Of a DNA stretch of 64,000 bases, positions 62,576-64,000 are shown piece after piece; within the stretch, counting starts at the first letter, position 1, and every line of letters starts with the position of its first letter. The stretch lies in assembly GCA_037576195.1 (NCBI GenBank), contig CM075104.1, positions 16,694,211 through 16,758,210 of the forward strand. The letters are read 5' to 3'. The notes below the pieces were generated by a model. The model was not told where the DNA came from and did no database searches. It saw only the letters and a program-made list of their open reading frames with translations. The position numbers and the translations under genes were made by a program. Origin of the DNA: Phytoseiulus persimilis. Its lineage: Eukaryota > Arthropoda > Arachnida > Mesostigmata > Phytoseiidae.

Positions 62576-64000
62576 CTAGAACACAATAATTTGTTTGATC
62601 CAATCGGCGAACTTCGTGATCCTGGTGTAAACCCCGGGTTGGTTCGGCATCGCGCAGCCGATACCCCACGAAATGATACCGATCAAATTCCACTGTCCGG
62701 TGGATTCATCCTTCAGCACCAGAGGACCACCGGAGTCGCCTTCACAAGAGTCCTTGCCTCCTGAAGACATTCCCGCACAGATGAAAATCTGCGGGATGTC
62801 CTCGATGAAGCCGGCCTTGCGGTACAATCTCTCGCACTCCTGGTTTGTGATGATGGGGATCTGTACTTTCTGCAGGACCGAGGGCAGTGGCCCGTCTTCG
62901 TACAAACGACCCCAGCCAGTAACTACAGCGTTCTCGCCGACGTACGTTTGGTTACCGTCGGCTATACAGATCGGGATAATATTATCGGCGAAAGCCACCG
63001 GCTCGTAGAACCTCATCAGAGCAAGATCGTACTCGAATGTGTGCGCATCGAATCGTGGGTGGGTTGCCACGATCTGGACTCGCCGCTCGATGTGTCCCAG
63101 CGGCTCCTTGTCGTGCCCGCTGAGGTCGTATTCGCCCAACCTGAGGAGGATATCGTTCGGAGAAACGTTGTGGACACAGTGCGCGGCGGACACGGCCCAG
63201 TACTCGTTGAGGAGAGCGGCGCCGCACTTGTGCACGAAGGAGTTCTTCTTGAACTGTCGGAGCGAGATCATCCATGGCCACTTGCCGAAACGGGTGAGTT
63301 CACCGCCGACGATTCGTCCTGTGGCGAAAGCTTTCGGTCTTCCGCACATCGCTTTGATGGGGTCGTATTCCGTCGTGGTCTCGGTCGTTTGAGTGGACAA
63401 CTCGGTCGTTTCTGCGCTCGCAGACGACGTTTCCACGCCGGAGGTAGCTGTTGGAATCCTCGACGGGGTCGAGGGTTCCTCTGTCGAAGTGCTCGGCGCC
63501 GCTGTGGGCGTCTCGGGGCTGATCGACACCGTTTCGCTCCCGGTGGGCGAAGGGGTCGTGGTGCTTTGTTCCACCGGTTCCGGTGTCGTCTCCAGGGTGG
63601 TGACATTGGGAGCCGCGGCGTCTTCTGTGTTCCCGGCAGCGACACGTGTCGGGGACGTCGTCGGGTATTCGGGTTCCGGGCCCGTGGTCTCTGACTCCGT
63701 GACGATCGGGACTTCTGCAGCAGCAGCCGCCTGGGTGGTCGGTTCCACGTCGGGCTCTATTCTTGTGGGAGTTGTGGTTTCAGCAGGTTGCTCGGTCGTG
63801 GTCGTGACCTTTTCTTTCGGTGGGAATCTGATCGGGTAACGGGTAGAGAAGATCCGAGTTGTTGTTGTTGGAAGTGTTTCAGTGGTTGCGTCGATTGCGT
63901 TCTCGTCGAGCATCGGGACCGGGGGCTCCATCATTTTCTTCGTTGTACTTTCAACGGGCACTTCTGTCGTTGTTGTTGTTGTTGTTGCCGATTCCTCTGT
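62576..64000 (-). CDS. Trypsin-like serine protease with Thr-rich stalk, Stubble/filzig type (5' end off window)
   Basis: Extracellular S1-family protease. The frame is open from the right edge to the stop at 62576, with no intron in 1.4 kb. The right-hand part (about 63390-64000) encodes a Thr/Ser/Pro/Glu-rich stalk, likely O-glycosylated. Then come CGRPKAFATGR and the activation site before IVGG (63302-63313), leaving a 245-residue catalytic domain. The triad is present: His in SAAHC (63179-63181), Asp in YDLALM (63026-63028), Ser in GDSGGP (62732-62734). Asp at 62750-62752 (KDSCEGDSGGP) and SWGIGC indicate cleavage after Arg/Lys. CGRP before the domain probably forms the usual disulfide to the catalytic part. 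Motifs such as GRWPW-like GKWPW, VTGWGRL, LPSVLQ and PGVYTRI resemble Drosophila Stubble, filzig and notopleural, which act on cuticle and epithelial matrix; whether a membrane anchor or CLIP domain precedes the stalk cannot be seen. Confidence 0.94.
   Translation of the reverse strand, partial: TEESATTTTTTTEVPVESTTKKMMEPPVPMLDENAIDATTETLPTTTTRIFSTRYPIRFPPKEKVTTTTEQPAETTTPTRIEPDVEPTTQAAAAAEVPIVTESETTGPEPEYPTTSPTRVAAGNTEDAAAPNVTTLETTPEPVEQSTTTPSPTGSETVSISPETPTAAPSTSTEEPSTPSRIPTATSGVETSSASAETTELSTQTTETTTEYDPIKAMCGRPKAFATGRIVGGELTRFGKWPWMISLRQFKKNSFVHKCGAALLNEYWAVSAAHCVHNVSPNDILLRLGEYDLSGHDKEPLGHIERRVQIVATHPRFDAHTFEYDLALMRFYEPVAFADNIIPICIADGNQTYVGENAVVTGWGRLYEDGPLPSVLQKVQIPIITNQECERLYRKAGFIEDIPQIFICAGMSSGGKDSCEGDSGGPLVLKDESTGQWNLIGIISWGIGCAMPNQPGVYTRITKFADWIKQIIVF
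63400..64000 (-). repeat. Low-complexity Thr/Ser/Pro coding region with a (GTT)n/(AAC)n run
   Basis: The stalk of the serine protease is encoded by ACN-, TCN- and GAR-rich codons. A trinucleotide run (GTT)n on the plus strand at about 63967-63988 encodes a poly-Thr stretch on the minus strand. Such runs vary in length between individuals and assemblies. Confidence 0.7.

Noticed and set aside
62948-63839. Plus-strand ORFs of 248 and 148 codons opposite the serine protease
   Set aside because: They are antisense shadows of the GC-biased protease coding strand; low-complexity products mirror the Thr/Ser codons and have no domain.
1-64000. CRISPR arrays, insertion sequences, operons or other prokaryotic systems
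   Set aside because: Intron-split animal genes throughout; no regularly spaced repeats and no bacterial-type genes.

Overview
The window reads as nuclear DNA of an arthropod. Genes are split by many short GT-AG introns. The five recognisable proteins are animal families with invertebrate-type features: a tolloid-type astacin protease, a leucine-zipper cGMP-dependent protein kinase, proteasome subunit beta-2, an otopetrin, and a Stubble/filzig-type serine protease. There are no operons, no Shine-Dalgarno starts, and no rRNA or clear tRNA genes. Small intron-dense genes next to long gene-poor stretches would suit a chelicerate such as a mite, but the species call is inference.

Layout. (1) 1503-17886, minus: 5' part of a tolloid-like metalloprotease. 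The signal-peptide exon lies 12.5 kb upstream of the propeptide exon, and the CUB/EGF exons must lie beyond the left edge. (2) 24112-31493, minus: a complete cGMP-dependent protein kinase of 14 coding exons and 689 residues. (3) 36393-38448, minus: a complete proteasome beta-2 (PSMB7) gene of 7 exons and 275 residues. (4) 38449-53600: 15 kb without a recognisable gene, holding repeat-like pieces and a few weak ORFs. (5) 53622-53894, plus: an unrecognised single-pass membrane microprotein ORF, with an in-frame upstream ORF separated from it by one TGA. (6) 55606-58992, plus: an otopetrin proton channel, 10 coding exons seen, first exon unresolved. (7) 62576-64000, minus: the intronless 3' part of a secreted or membrane-tethered trypsin-like protease with a Thr/Ser/Pro-rich stalk, running off the right edge.

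Exon joins were checked by hand: phases match at every join listed, and the full kinase and proteasome frames close exactly (2070 and 828 nt). The genes are functionally unrelated; no pathway links them. The most interesting unexplained items are the microprotein locus, a palindrome-rich CACGTG cluster at 10532-10742 in tolloid intron 1, a G22-containing repeat-like element at 5600-5860, an inverted pair of tRNA-like segments near 44.4 kb, and two acidic ORFs upstream of the kinase. No novel multi-gene system is evident.
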